In this document: one piece after another, positions 1 to 14,300 of the stretch
How the letters are laid out: each line of letters begins with the position of its first letter
Numbering within the stretch: the stretch's first letter is position 1
Assembly (NCBI GenBank): GCA_963082875.1
Contig: OY720099.1
Location: 6,138,001 to 6,202,000, forward strand
DNA length: 64,000 bases
DNA from: Corella eumyota
Taxonomy: Eukaryota > Chordata > Ascidiacea > Phlebobranchia > Corellidae
Direction of reading: 5' to 3'
Program-made: the position numbers and the translations under genes
Notes under the pieces: model-generated
Seen by the model: the letters and a program-made list of their open reading frames with translations, nothing else
Database searches by the model: none
What the model was told of the DNA's origin: nothing

Positions 1-933
1 ATTTCATCAAATTTTAATAAAAGTGTCATAACTTTTATGAATATTAATATTTTTGAAAAATATTTCGTAAACACGTTAATTGGACCTGTGGAATTCTAAC
101 AAAACAAATATTTTTTGATTTAAAATTTTTAATTATTTAAAAAAAATTTGTATGCAATATCATTGGCCAAAATTATCACGTGACCTAATTAAACCCAAAT
201 TATTAATTAGCTCAAACTTCTGTTCTACTTGAAATTTTTGCGAAATGTTTTATCTTGAATGTTAGTTAGGCCAATGCGCGCCCAATAAAATATAAAATTT
301 TAGGTTTTGAGATTTCATCAAATTTTAATAAAAGTGTCATAACTTTTATGAATATTAATATTTTTAAAAAATATTTCGTAAACACGTTAATTGAACCTGT
401 GCGGTTCTAACAGAACAAATATTTTTTGATTTAAAATTTTTAATTATTTAAAAAAAATTTGTATGCAATATCATTGGCCAAAAATATCACGTGACCTAAC
501 TAAACCCAAAATATAAATTAGCTCAAACTTTTGTTTTACTTGAAATTTTTGCGAAATGTTTTATCTTGAATGTTAGTTAGGCCAATGCGCGCCCAATAAA
601 ATATAAAATTTTAGGTTTTGAGATTTCATCAAATTTTCATAAAAGTGTCATAACTTTTATGAATATTAATATTTTTAAAAAATATTTCGTAAACACGTTA
701 ATTGGACTTGTGGAGTTCTAAAAAAACAAATATTTTTCGATTTAAAATTTAAAATTTTTTTCAAAAAATTTGTATGCAATATCATTGGCCAAAAATATCA
801 CGTGACCTAATTAAACCCAAAATATAAATTAGCTCAAACTTTTGTTCTACTTGAAATTTTTGCGAAATGTTTTATCTTGAATGTTAGTTAGGCCAATGCG
901 CGCCCAATAAAATATAAAATTTTAGGTTTTGAG

Positions 934-3900
934 GTTTCATCAAATTTTAATAAAAGTGTCATAACTTTTATAAATATTAATATTTTTAAAAAATATTTCG
1001 TAAACACGTTAATTGGACCTGTGGAGTTCTAACAAAACAAATATTTTTCGATTTAAAATTTAAAATCTATTTCAAAAAATTTGTATGCAATATCATTGGC
1101 CAAAAATATCACGTGACCTAATTAAACCCAAAATATAAATTAGCTCAAACTTTTGTTCTACTTGAAATTTTTGCGAAATGTTTTATCTTGAATGTTAGTT
1201 AGGCCAATGCCCGCCCAATAAAATATAAAATTTTAGGTTTTGAGATTTCATCAAATTTTCATAAAAGTGTCATAACTTTTATGAATATTAATATTTTTAA
1301 AAAATATTTCGTAAACACGTTAATTGGACCTGTGGAGTTCTAACAAAACAAATATTTTTCGATTTAAAATTTAAAATTTTTTTCAAAAAATTTGTATGCA
1401 ATATCATTGGCCAAAAATATCACGTGACCTAATTAAACCCAAAATATAAATTAGCTCAAACTTTTGTTCTACTTGAAATTTTTGCGAAATGTTTTATCTT
1501 GAATGTTAGTTAGGCCAATGCGCGCCCAACAAAATATAAAATTTTAGGTTTTGAAATTTCATCAAATTTTCATAAAAGTGTAATAACTTTTATGAATATT
1601 AATATTTTTAAAAAATATTTCGTAAACACGTTAATTGGACCTGTGGAGTTCTAACAAAACAAATATTTTTCGATTTAAAATTTAAAATCTATTTCAAAAA
1701 ATTTGTATGCAATATCATTGGCCAAAAATATCACGTGACCTAATTAAACCCAAAATATAAATTAGCTCAAACTTTTGTTCTACTTGAAATTTTTGCGAAA
1801 TGTTTTATCTTGAATGTTAGTTAGGCCAATGCGCGTCTAATAAAATACAAAATTTCAGGTTTGAGATTTCATAAATTTTTAATAAAAGTTTCATAACTTT
1901 TATGAATATTAATATTTTCGAAAAATATTTTGTAAACACGGTAATTGGACCTGTTCGGTTCTAACACAACAATTATTTTTCGATTAAAAATTTTTTATTT
2001 TTTTTCAAAAAATTTGTATGCAATATCATTGGCCAAAAATATCACGTGACCTAATTAAACCCAAAATAAAAATTACCTCAAACTTTTGTTTTACTGAGAA
2101 TTTTCGAGAAATGTTTTATCTTGAATGTTAGTTAGGCCAATGCGCGTCTAATAAAATACAAAATTTCAGGTTTGAGATTTCATAAATTTTTAATAAAAGT
2201 TTCATAACTTTTATGAATATTAATATTTTCGAAAAATATTTTGTAAACACGGTAATTGGACCTGTTCGGTTCTAACACAACAATTATTTTTCGATTAAAA
2301 ATTTTTTATTTTTTTTCAAAAAATTTGTATGCAATATCATTGGCCAAAAATATCACGTGACCTAATTAAACCCAAAATATAAATTAGCTCAAACTTTTGT
2401 TCTACTTGAAATTTTTGCGAAATGTTTTATCTTGAATGTTAGTTAGGCCAATGCGCGCCCAATAAAATATAAAATTTTAGGTTTTGAGGTTTCATCAAAT
2501 TTTAATAAAAGTGTCATAACTTTTATAAATATTAATATTTTTAAAAAATATTTCGTAAACACGTTAATTGGACCTGTGGAGTTCTAACAAAACAAATATT
2601 TTTCGATTTAAAATTTAAAATCTATTTCAAAAAATTTGTATGCAATATCATTGGCCAAAAATATCACGTGACCTAATTAAACCCAAAATATAAATTAGCT
2701 CAAACTTTTGTTCTACTTGAAATTTTTGCGAAATGTTTTATCTTGAATGTTAGTTAGGCCAATGCCCGCCCAATAAAATATAAAATTTTAGGTTTTGAGA
2801 TTTCATCAAATTTTCATAAAAGTGTCATAACTTTTATGAATATTAATATTTTTAAAAAATATTTCGTAAACACGTTAATTGGACCTGTGGAGTTCTAACA
2901 AAACAAATATTTTTCGATTTAAAATTTAAAATTTTTTTCAAAAAATTTGTATGCAATATCATTGGCCAAAAATATCACGTGACCTAATTAAACCCAAAAT
3001 ATAAATTAGCTCAAACTTTTGTTCTACTTGAAATTTTTGCGAAATGTTTTATCTTGAATGTTAGTTAGGCCAATGCGCGCCCAACAAAATATAAAATTTT
3101 AGGTTTTGAAATTTCATCAAATTTTCATAAAAGTGTAATAACTTTTATGAATATTAATATTTTTAAAAAATATTTCGTAAACACGTTAATTGGACCTGTG
3201 GAGTTCTAACAAAACAAATATTTTTCGATTTAAAATTTAAAATCTATTTCAAAAAATTTGTATGCAATATCATTGGCCAAAAATATCACGTGACCTAATT
3301 AAACCCAAAATATAAATTAGCTCAAACTTTTGTTCTACTTGAAATTTTTGCGAAATGTTTTATCTTGAATGTTAGTTAGGCCAATGCGCGTCTAATAAAA
3401 TACAAAATTTCAGGTTTGAGATTTCATAAATTTTTAATAAAAGTTTCATAACTTTTATGAATATTAATATTTTCGAAAAATATTTTGTAAACACGGTAAT
3501 TGGACCTGTTCGGTTCTAACACAACAATTATTTTTCGATTAAAAATTTTTTATTTTTTTTCAAAAAATTTGTATGCAATATCATTGGCCAAAAATATCAC
3601 GTGACCTAATTAAACCCAAAATATAAATTAGCTCAAACTTTTGTTCTACTTGAAATTTTTGCGAAATGTTTTATCTTGAATGTTAGTTAGGCCAATGCGC
3701 GCCCAATAAAATATAAAATTTTAGGTTTTGAGGTTTCATCAAATTTTAATAAAAGTGTCATAACTTTTATAAATATTAATATTTTTAAAAAATATTTCGT
3801 AAACACGTTAATTGGACCTGTGGAGTTCTAACAAAACAAATATTTTTCGATTTAAAATTTAAAATCTATTTCAAAAAATTTGTATGCAATATCATTGGCC

Positions 3901-5286
3901 AAAAATATCACGTGACCTAATTAAACCCAAAATATAAATTAGCTCAAACTTTTGTTCTACTTGAAATTTTTGCGAAATGTTTTATCTTGAATGTTAGTTA
4001 GGCCAATGCCCGCCCAATAAAATATAAAATTTTAGGTTTTGAGATTTCATCAAATTTTCATAAAAGTGTCATAACTTTTATGAATATTAATATTTTTAAA
4101 AAATATTTCGTAAACACGTTAATTGGACCTGTGGAGTTCTAACAAAACAAATATTTTTCGATTTAAAATTTAAAATTTTTTTCAAAAAATTTGTATGCAA
4201 TATCATTGGCCAAAAATATCACGTGACCTAATTAAACCCAAAATATAAATTAGCTCAAACTTTTGTTCTACTTGAAATTTTTGCGAAATGTTTTATCTTG
4301 AATGTTAGTTAGGCCAATGCGCGCCCAACAAAATATAAAATTTTAGGTTTTGAAATTTCATCAAATTTTCATAAAAGTGTAATAACTTTTATGAATATTA
4401 ATATTTTTAAAAAATATTTCGTAAACACGTTAATTGGACCTGTGGAGTTCTAACAAAACAAATATTTTTCGATTTAAAATTTAAAATCTATTTCAAAAAA
4501 TTTGTATGCAATATCATTGGCCAAAAATATCACGTGACCTAATTAAACCCAAAATATAAATTAGCTCAAACTTTTGTTCTACTTGAAATTTTTGCGAAAT
4601 GTTTTATCTTGAATGTTAGTTAGGCCAATGCGCGTCTAATAAAATACAAAATTTCAGGTTTGAGATTTCATAAATTTTTAATAAAAGTTTCATAACTTTT
4701 ATGAATATTAATATTTTCGAAAAATATTTTGTAAACACGGTAATTGGACCTGTTCGGTTCTAACACAACAATTATTTTTCGATTAAAAATTTTTTATTTT
4801 TTTTCAAAAAATTTGTATGCAATATCATTGGCCAAAAATATCACGTGACCTAATTAAACCCAAAATAAAAATTACCTCAAACTTTTGTTTTACTGAGAAT
4901 TTTCGAGAAATGTTTTATCTTGAATGTTAGTTAGGCCAATGCGCGTCTAATAAAATACAAAATTTCAGGTTTGAGATTTCATAAATTTTTAATAAAAGTT
5001 TCATAACTTTTATGAATATTAATATTTTCGAAAAATATTTTGTAAACACGGTAATTGGACCTGTTCGGTTCTAACACAACAATTATTTTTCGATTAAAAA
5101 TTTTTTATTTTTTTTCAAAAAATTTGTATGCAATATCATTGGCCAAAAATATCACGTGACCTAATTAAACCCAAAATATAAATTAGCTCAAACTTTTGTT
5201 CTACTTGAAATTTTTGCGAAATGTTTTATCTTGAATGTTAGTTAGGCCAATGCGCGCCCAATAAAATATAAAATTTTAGGTTTTGA
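934..5286. repeat. Satellite higher-order repeat, 4-monomer (1244 bp) type
   Basis: A distinctive monomer subtype (gcgtctaataaaatacaaa, then atttcataaatttttaataaaagtttc) begins at 1866, 2177, 3421, 4665 and 4976. The spacings 2177-3421-4665 are exactly 1244 bp, or four monomers. Between them lie in order a gaggtttcat monomer, a normal monomer and a gtgtaataac monomer. At 1866/2177 and at 4665/4976 the special subtype is doubled, so the block 2177 to 4976 is a 9-monomer duplication. This is a higher-order repeat shaped by unequal exchange. Confidence 0.85.
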
Positions 5287-6531
5287 GGTTTCATCAAATT
5301 TTAATAAAAGTGTCATAACTTTTATAAATATTAATATTTTTAAAAAATATTTCGTAAACACGTTAATTGGACCTGTGGAGTTCTAACAAAACAAATATTT
5401 TTCGATTTAAAATTTAAAATCTATTTCAAAAAATTTGTATGCAATATCATTGGCCAAAAATATCACGTGACCTAATTAAACCCAAAATATAAATTAGCTC
5501 AAACTTTTGTTCTACTTGAAATTTTTGCGAAATGTTTTATCTTGAATGTTAGTTAGGCCAATGCGCGCCCAATAAAATATAAAATTTTAGGTTTTGAGAT
5601 TTCATCAAATTTTCATAAAAGTGTCATAACTTTTATGAATATTAATATTTTTAAAAAATATTTCGTAAACACGTTAATTGGACCTGTGGAGTTCTAACAA
5701 AACAAATATTTTTCGATTTAAAATTTAAAATTTTTTTCAAAAAATTTGTATGCAATATCATTGGCCAAAAATATCACGTGACCTAATTAAACCCAAAATA
5801 TAAATTAGCTCAAACTTTTGTTCTACTTGAAATTTTTGCGAAATGTTTTATCTTGAATGTTAGTTAGGCCAATGCGCGCCCAACAAAATATAAAATTTTA
5901 GGTTTTGAAATTTCATCAAATTTTCATAAAAGTGTAATAACTTTTATGAATATTAATATTTTTAAAAAATATTTCGTAAACACGTTAATTGGACCTGTGG
6001 AGTTCTAACAAAACAAATATTTTTCGATTTAAAATTTAAAATCTATTTCAAAAAATTTGTATGCAATATCATTGGCCAAAAATATCACGTGACCTAATTA
6101 AACCCAAAATATAAATTAGCTCAAACTTTTGTTCTACTTGAAATTTTTGCGAAATGTTTTATCTTGAATGTTAGTTAGGCCAATGCGCGCCCAATAAAAT
6201 ATAAAATTTTAGGTTTTGAGATTTCATCAAATTTTAATAAAAGTGTCATAACTTTTATGAATATTAATATTTTTAAAAAATATTTTGTAAACACGTTAAT
6301 TGGACCTGTGCGGTTCTAACAGAACAAATATTTTTTGATTTAAAATTTTTAATTATTTAAAAAAAATTTGTATGCAATATCATTGGCCAAAAATATCACG
6401 TGACCTAATTAAACCCAAAATATAAATTAGCTCAAACTTTTGTTCTACTTGAAATTTTTGCGAAATGTTTTATCTTGAATGTTAGTTAGGCCAATGCGCG
6501 CCCAATAAAATATAAAATTTTAGGTTTTGAG

Positions 6532-8364
6532 ATTTCATCAAATTTTAATAAAAGTGTCATAACTTTTATGAATATTAATATTTTTGAAAAATATTTCGTA
6601 AACACGTTAATTGGACCTGTGGAATTCTAACAAAACAAATATTTTTTGATTTAAAATTTTTAATTATTTAAAAAAAATTTGTATGCAATATCATTGGCCA
6701 AAATTATCACGTGACCTAATTAAACCCAAATTATTAATTAGCTCAAACTTCTGTTCTACTTGAAATTTTTGCGAAATGTTTTATCTTGAATGTTAGTTAG
6801 GCCAATGCGCGCCCAATAAAATATAAAATTTTAGGTTTTGAGATTTCATCAAATTTTAATAAAAGTGTCATAACTTTTATGAATATTAATATTTTTAAAA
6901 AATATTTCGTAAACACGTTAATTGAACCTGTGCGGTTCTAACAGAACAAATATTTTTTGATTTAAAATTTTTAATTATTTAAAAAAAATTTGTATGCAAT
7001 ATCATTGGCCAAAAATATCACGTGACCTAACTAAACCCAAAATATAAATTAGCTCAAACTTTTGTTTTACTTGAAATTTTTGCGAAATGTTTTATCTTGA
7101 ATGTTAGTTAGGCCAATGCGCGCCCAATAAAATATAAAATTTTAGGTTTTGAGATTTCATCAAATTTTCATAAAAGTGTCATAACTTTTATGAATATTAA
7201 TATTTTTAAAAAATATTTCGTAAACACGTTAATTGGACTTGTGGAGTTCTAAAAAAACAAATATTTTTCGATTTAAAATTTAAAATTTTTTTCAAAAAAT
7301 TTGTATGCAATATCATTGGCCAAAAATATCACGTGACCTAATTAAACCCAAAATATAAATTAGCTCAAACTTTTGTTCTACTTGAAATTTTTGCGAAATG
7401 TTTTATCTTGAATGTTAGTTAGGCCAATGCGCGCCCAATAAAATATAAAATTTTAGGTTTTGAGGTTTCATCAAATTTTAATAAAAGTGTCATAACTTTT
7501 ATAAATATTAATATTTTTAAAAAATATTTCGTAAACACGTTAATTGGACCTGTGGAGTTCTAACAAAACAAATATTTTTCGATTTAAAATTTAAAATCTA
7601 TTTCAAAAAATTTGTATGCAATATCATTGGCCAAAAATATCACGTGACCTAATTAAACCCAAAATATAAATTAGCTCAAACTTTTGTTCTACTTGAAATT
7701 TTTGCGAAATGTTTTATCTTGAATGTTAGTTAGGCCAATGCCCGCCCAATAAAATATAAAATTTTAGGTTTTGAGATTTCATCAAATTTTCATAAAAGTG
7801 TCATAACTTTTATGAATATTAATATTTTTAAAAAATATTTCGTAAACACGTTAATTGGACCTGTGGAGTTCTAACAAAACAAATATTTTTCGATTTAAAA
7901 TTTAAAATTTTTTTCAAAAAATTTGTATGCAATATCATTGGCCAAAAATATCACGTGACCTAATTAAACCCAAAATATAAATTAGCTCAAACTTTTGTTC
8001 TACTTGAAATTTTTGCGAAATGTTTTATCTTGAATGTTAGTTAGGCCAATGCGCGCCCAACAAAATATAAAATTTTAGGTTTTGAAATTTCATCAAATTT
8101 TCATAAAAGTGTAATAACTTTTATGAATATTAATATTTTTAAAAAATATTTCGTAAACACGTTAATTGGACCTGTGGAGTTCTAACAAAACAAATATTTT
8201 TCGATTTAAAATTTAAAATCTATTTCAAAAAATTTGTATGCAATATCATTGGCCAAAAATATCACGTGACCTAATTAAACCCAAAATATAAATTAGCTCA
8301 AACTTTTGTTCTACTTGAAATTTTTGCGAAATGTTTTATCTTGAATGTTAGTTAGGCCAATGCG
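6532..8364. repeat. Second copy of the block at the window's left edge
   Basis: Positions 1-1833 reappear at 6532-8364 with an offset of 6531 bp, exactly 21 monomers. Private variants are shared, including ggaattctaac in the first monomer, aacttctgttc, and ggacttgtgg in the third. The copies part at the monomer tail, where one has gcgtctaata and the other gcgcccaata. It is a recent segmental duplication inside the satellite. Confidence 0.85.
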
Positions 8365-8398
8365 CGCCCAATAAAATATAAAATTTTAGGTTTTGAGA

Positions 8399-11300
8399 TT
8401 TCATCAAATTTTAATAAAAGTGTCATAACTTTTATGAATATTAATATTTTTAAAAAATATTTTGTAAACACGTTAATTGGACCTGTGCGGTTCTAACAGA
8501 ACAAATATTTTTTGATTTAAAATTTTTAATTATTTAAAAAAAATTTGTATGCAATATCATTGGCCAAAAATATCACGTGACCTAATTAAACCCAAAATAT
8601 AAATTAGCTCAAACTTTTGTTCTACTTGAAATTTTTGCGAAATGTTTTATCTTGAATGTTAGTTAGGCCAATGCGCGCCCAACAAAATATAAAATTTTAG
8701 GTTTTGAAATTTCATCAAATTTTCATAAAAGTGTCATAACTTTTATGAATATTAATATTTTTAAAAAATATTTCGTAAACACGTTAATTGGACCTGTGGA
8801 GTTCTAACAAAACAAATATTTTTCGATTTAAAATTTAAAATTTTTTTTAAAAAATTTGTATGCAATATCATTGGCCAAAAATATCACGTGACCTAATTAA
8901 ACCCAAAATATAAATTAGCTCAAACTTTTGTTCTACTTGAAATTTTTGCAAAATGTTTTATCTTGAATGTTAGTTAGGCCAATGCGCGCCCAATAAAATA
9001 TAAAATTTTAGGTTTTGAGATTTCATCAAATTTTAATAAAAGTCATAACTTTTATGAATATTAATATTTTTAAAAAATATTTCGTAAATACGTTAATTGG
9101 ACCTGTGCGGTTCTAACAGAACAAATATTTTTTGATTTAAAATTTTTAATTATTTAAAAAAAATTTGTATGCAATATCATTGGCCAAAAATATCACGTGA
9201 CCTAATTAAACCCAAAATATAAATTAGCTCAAACTTTTGTTCTACTTGAAATTTTTGCGAAATGTTTTATCTTGAATGTTAGTTAGGCCAATGCGCGCCC
9301 AATGAAATATAAAATTTTAGGTTTTGAAATTTCATCAAATTTTAATAAAAGTGTCATAACTTTTATGAATATTAATATTTTTTAAAAATATTTCGTAAAC
9401 ACGTTAATTGGACCTGTATAGTTCTAACAAAACAAATATTTTTCGATTTAAAATTTAGAATTTTTTTCAAAAAATTTGTATGCAATATCATTGGCCAAAA
9501 ATATCACGTGACCTAATTAAACCCAAAATATAAATTAGCTCAAACTTTTGTTCTACTTGAAATTTTTGCGAAATGTTTTATCTTGAATGTTAGTTAGGCC
9601 AATGCGCGCCCAATAAAATATAAAATTTTAGGTTTTGAGATTTCATCAAATTTTAATAAAAGTGTCATAACTTTTATGAATATTAAAATTTTTTTAAAAT
9701 ATTTCGTAAACACGTTAATTGGGCCTGTATAGTTCTAACAAAACAAATATTTTTCGATTTAAAATTTAAAATTTTTTTCAAAAAATTTGTTTGCAATATC
9801 ATTGGCCAAAAATATCACGTGACCTAATTAAACCCAAAATATAAATTAGCTCAAACTTTTGTTCTACTTGAAATTTTTGCGAAATGTTTTATCTTGAATG
9901 TTAGTTAGGCCAATGCGCGCCCAACAAAATATAAAATTTTAGGTTTTGAAATTTCATCAAATTTTCATAAAAGTGTAATAACTTTTATGAATATTAATAT
10001 TTTTAAAAAATATTTCGTAAACACGTTAATTGGACCTGTGGAGTTCTAACAAAACAAATATTTTTCGATTTAAAATTTAAAATCTATTTCAAAAAATTTG
10101 TATGCAATATCATTGGCCAAAAATATCACGTGACCTAATTAAACCCAAAATATAAATTAGCTCAAACTTTTGTTCTACTTGAAATTTTTGCGAAATGTTT
10201 TATCTTGAATGTTAGTTAGGCCAATGCGCGCCCAATAAAATATAAAATTTTAGGTTTTGAGATTTCATCAAATTTTAATAAAAGTGTCATAACTTTTATG
10301 AATATTAATATTTTTAAAAAATATTTTGTAAACACGTTAATTGGACCTGTGCGGTTCTAACAGAACAAATATTTTTTGATTTAAAATTTTTAATTATTTA
10401 AAAAAAATTTGTATGCAATATCATTGGCCAAAAATATCACGTGACCTAATTAAACCCAAAATATAAATTAGCTCAAACTTTTGTTCTACTTGAAATTTTT
10501 GCGAAATGTTTTATCTTGAATGTTAGTTAGGCCAATGCGCGCCCAACAAAATATAAAATTTTAGGTTTTGAAATTTCATCAAATTTTCATAAAAGTTTCA
10601 TAACTTTTATGAATATTAATATTTTTAAAAAATATTTCGTAAACACGTTAATTGGACCTGTGGAGTTCTAACAAAACAAATATTTTTCGATTTAAAATTT
10701 AAAATTTTTTTTAAAAAATTTGTATGCAATATCATTGGCCAAAAATATCACGTGACCTAATTAAACCCAAAATATAAATTAGCTCAAACTTTTGTTCTAC
10801 TTGAAATTTTTGCAAAATGTTTTATCTTGAATGTTAGTTAGGCCAATGCGCGCCCAATAAAATATAAAATTTTAGGTTTTGAGATTTCATCAAATTTTAA
10901 TAAAAGTCATAACTTTTATGAATATTAATATTTTTAAAAAATATTTCGTAAATACGTTAATTGGACCTGTGCGGTTCTAACAGAACAAATATTTTTTGAT
11001 TTAAAATTTTTAATTATTTAAAAAAAACTTGTATGCAATATCATTGGCCAAAAATATCACGTGACCTAACTAAACCCAAAATATAAATTAGCTCAAACTT
11101 TTGTTTTACTTGAAATTTTTGCGAAATGTTTTATCTTGAATGTTAGTTAGGCCAATGCGCGCCCAATAAAATATAAAATTTTAGGTTTTGAGATTTCATC
11201 AAATTTTCATAAAAGTGTCATAACTTTTATGAATATTAATATTTTTAAAAAATATTTCGTAAACACGTTAATTGGACCTGTGGAGTTCTAAAAAAACAAA

Positions 11301-14300
11301 TATTTTTCGATTTAAAATTTAAAATTTTTTTCAAAAAATTTGTATGCAATATCATTGGCCAAAAATATCACGTGACCTAATTAAACCCAAAATATAAATT
11401 AGCTCAAACTTTTGTTCTACTTGAAATTTTTGCGAAATGTTTTATCTTGAATGTTAGTTAGGCCAATGCGCGCCCAATAAAATATAAAATTTTAGGTTTT
11501 GAGGTTTCATCAAATTTTAATAAAAGTGTCATAACTTTTATAAATATTAATATTTTTAAAAAATATTTCGTAAACACGTTAATTGGACCTGTGGAGTTCT
11601 AACAAAACAAATATTTTTCGATTTAAAATTTAAAATCTATTTCAAAAAATTTGTATGCAATATCATTGGCCAAAAATATCACGTGACCTAATTAAACCCA
11701 AAATATAAATTAGCTCAAACTTTTGTTCTACTTGAAATTTTTGCGAAATGTTTTATCTTGAATGTTAGTTAGGCCAATGCGCGCCCAATAAAATATAAAA
11801 TTTTAGGTTTTGAGATTTCATCAAATTTTCATAAAAGTGTCATAACTTTTATGAATATTAATATTTTTAAAAAATATTTCGTAAACACGTTAATTGGACC
11901 TGTGGAGTTCTAACAAAACAAATATTTTTCGATTTAAAATTTAAAATTTTTTTCAAAAAATTTGTATGCAATATCATTGGCCAAAAATATCACGTGACCT
12001 AATTAAACCCAAAATATAAATTAGCTCAAACTTTTGTTCTACTTGAAATTTTTGCGAAATGTTTTATCTTGAATGTTAGTTAGGCCAATGCGCGCCCAAC
12101 AAAATATAAAATTTTAGGTTTTGAAATTTCATCAAATTTTCATAAAAGTGTAATAACTTTTATGAATATTAATATTTTTAAAAAATATTTCGTAAACACG
12201 TTAATTGGACCTGTGGAGTTCTAACAAAACAAATATTTTTCGATTTAAAATTTAAAATCTATTTCAAAAAATTTGTATGCAATATCATTGGCCAAAAATA
12301 TCACGTGACCTAATTAAACCCAAAATATAAATTAGCTCAAACTTTTGTTCTACTTGAAATTTTTGCGAAATGTTTTATCTTGAATGTTAGTTAGGCCAAT
12401 GCGCGCCCAATAAAATATAAAATTTTAGGTTTTGAGATTTCATCAAATTTTAATAAAAGTGTCATAACTTTTATGAATATTAATATTTTTAAAAAATATT
12501 TTGTAAACACGTTAATTGGACCTGTGCGGTTCTAACAGAACAAATATTTTTTGATTTAAAATTTTTAATTATTTAAAAAAAATTTGTATGCAATATCATT
12601 GGCCAAAAATATCACGTGACCTAATTAAACCCAAAATATAAATTAGCTCAAACTTTTGTTCTACTTGAAATTTTTGCGAAATGTTTTATCTTGAATGTTA
12701 GTTAGGCCAATGCGCGCCCAACAAAATATAAAATTTTAGGTTTTGAAATTTCATCAAATTTTCATAAAAGTGTCATAACTTTTATGAATATTAATATTTT
12801 TAAAAAATATTTCGTAAACACGTTAATTGGACCTGTGGAGTTCTAACAAAACAAATATTTTTCGATTTAAAATTTAAAATTTTTTTTAAAAAATTTGTAT
12901 GCAATATCATTGGCCAAAAATATCACGTGACCTAATTAAACCCAAAATATAAATTAGCTCAAACTTTTGTTCTACTTGAAATTTTTGCAAAATGTTTTAT
13001 CTTGAATGTTAGTTAGGCCAATGCGCGCCCAATAAAATATAAAATTTTAGGTTTTGAGATTTCATCAAATTTTAATAAAAGTCATAACTTTTATGAATAT
13101 TAATATTTTTAAAAAATATTTCGTAAATACGTTAATTGGACCTGTGCGGTTCTAACAGAACAAATATTTTTTGATTTAAAATTTTTAATTATTTAAAAAA
13201 AATTTGTATGCAATATCATTGGCCAAAAATATCACGTGACCTAATTAAACCCAAAATATAAATTAGCTCAAACTTTTGTTCTACTTGAAATTTTTGCGAA
13301 ATGTTTTATCTTGAATGTTAGTTAGGCCAATGCGCGCCCAATGAAATATAAAATTTTAGGTTTTGAAATTTCATCAAATTTTAATAAAAGTGTCATAACT
13401 TTTATGAATATTAATATTTTTTAAAAATATTTCGTAAACACGTTAATTGGACCTGTATAGTTCTAACAAAACAAATATTTTTCGATTTAAAATTTAGAAT
13501 TTTTTTCAAAAAATTTGTATGCAATATCATTGGCCAAAAATATCACGTGACCTAATTAAACCCAAAATATAAATTAGCTCAAACTTTTGTTCTACTTGAA
13601 ATTTTTGCGAAATGTTTTATCTTGAATGTTAGTTAGGCCAATGCGCGCCCAATAAAATATAAAATTTTAGGTTTTGAGATTTCATCAAATTTTAATAAAA
13701 GTGTCATAACTTTTATGAATATTAATATTTTTTTAAAATATTTCGTAAACACGTTAATTGGGCCTGTATAGTTCTAACAAAACAAATATTTTTCGATTTA
13801 AAATTTAAAATTTTTTTCAAAAAATTTGTATGCAATATCATTGGCCAAAAATATCACGTGACCTAATTAAACCCAAAATATAAATTAGCTCAAACTTTTG
13901 TTCTACTTGAAATTTTTGCGAAATGTTTTATCTTGAATGTTAGTTAGGCCAATGCGCGCCCAATAAAATATAAAATTTTAGGTTTTGAGATTTCATCAAA
14001 TTTTAATAAAAGTGTCATAACTTTTATGAATATTAATATTTTTGAAAAATATTTCGTAAACACGTTAATTGGACCTGTGCGGTTCTAACAGAACAAATAT
14101 TTTTTGATTTAAAATTTTTAATTATTTAAAAAAAATTTGTATGCAATATCATTGGCCAAAAATATCACGTGACCTAATTAAACCCAAAATATAAATTAGC
14201 TCAAACTTTTGTTCTACTTGAAATTTTTGCGAAATGTTTTATCTTGAATGTTAGTTAGGCCAATGCGCGCCCAATAAAATATAAAATTTTAGGTTTTGAG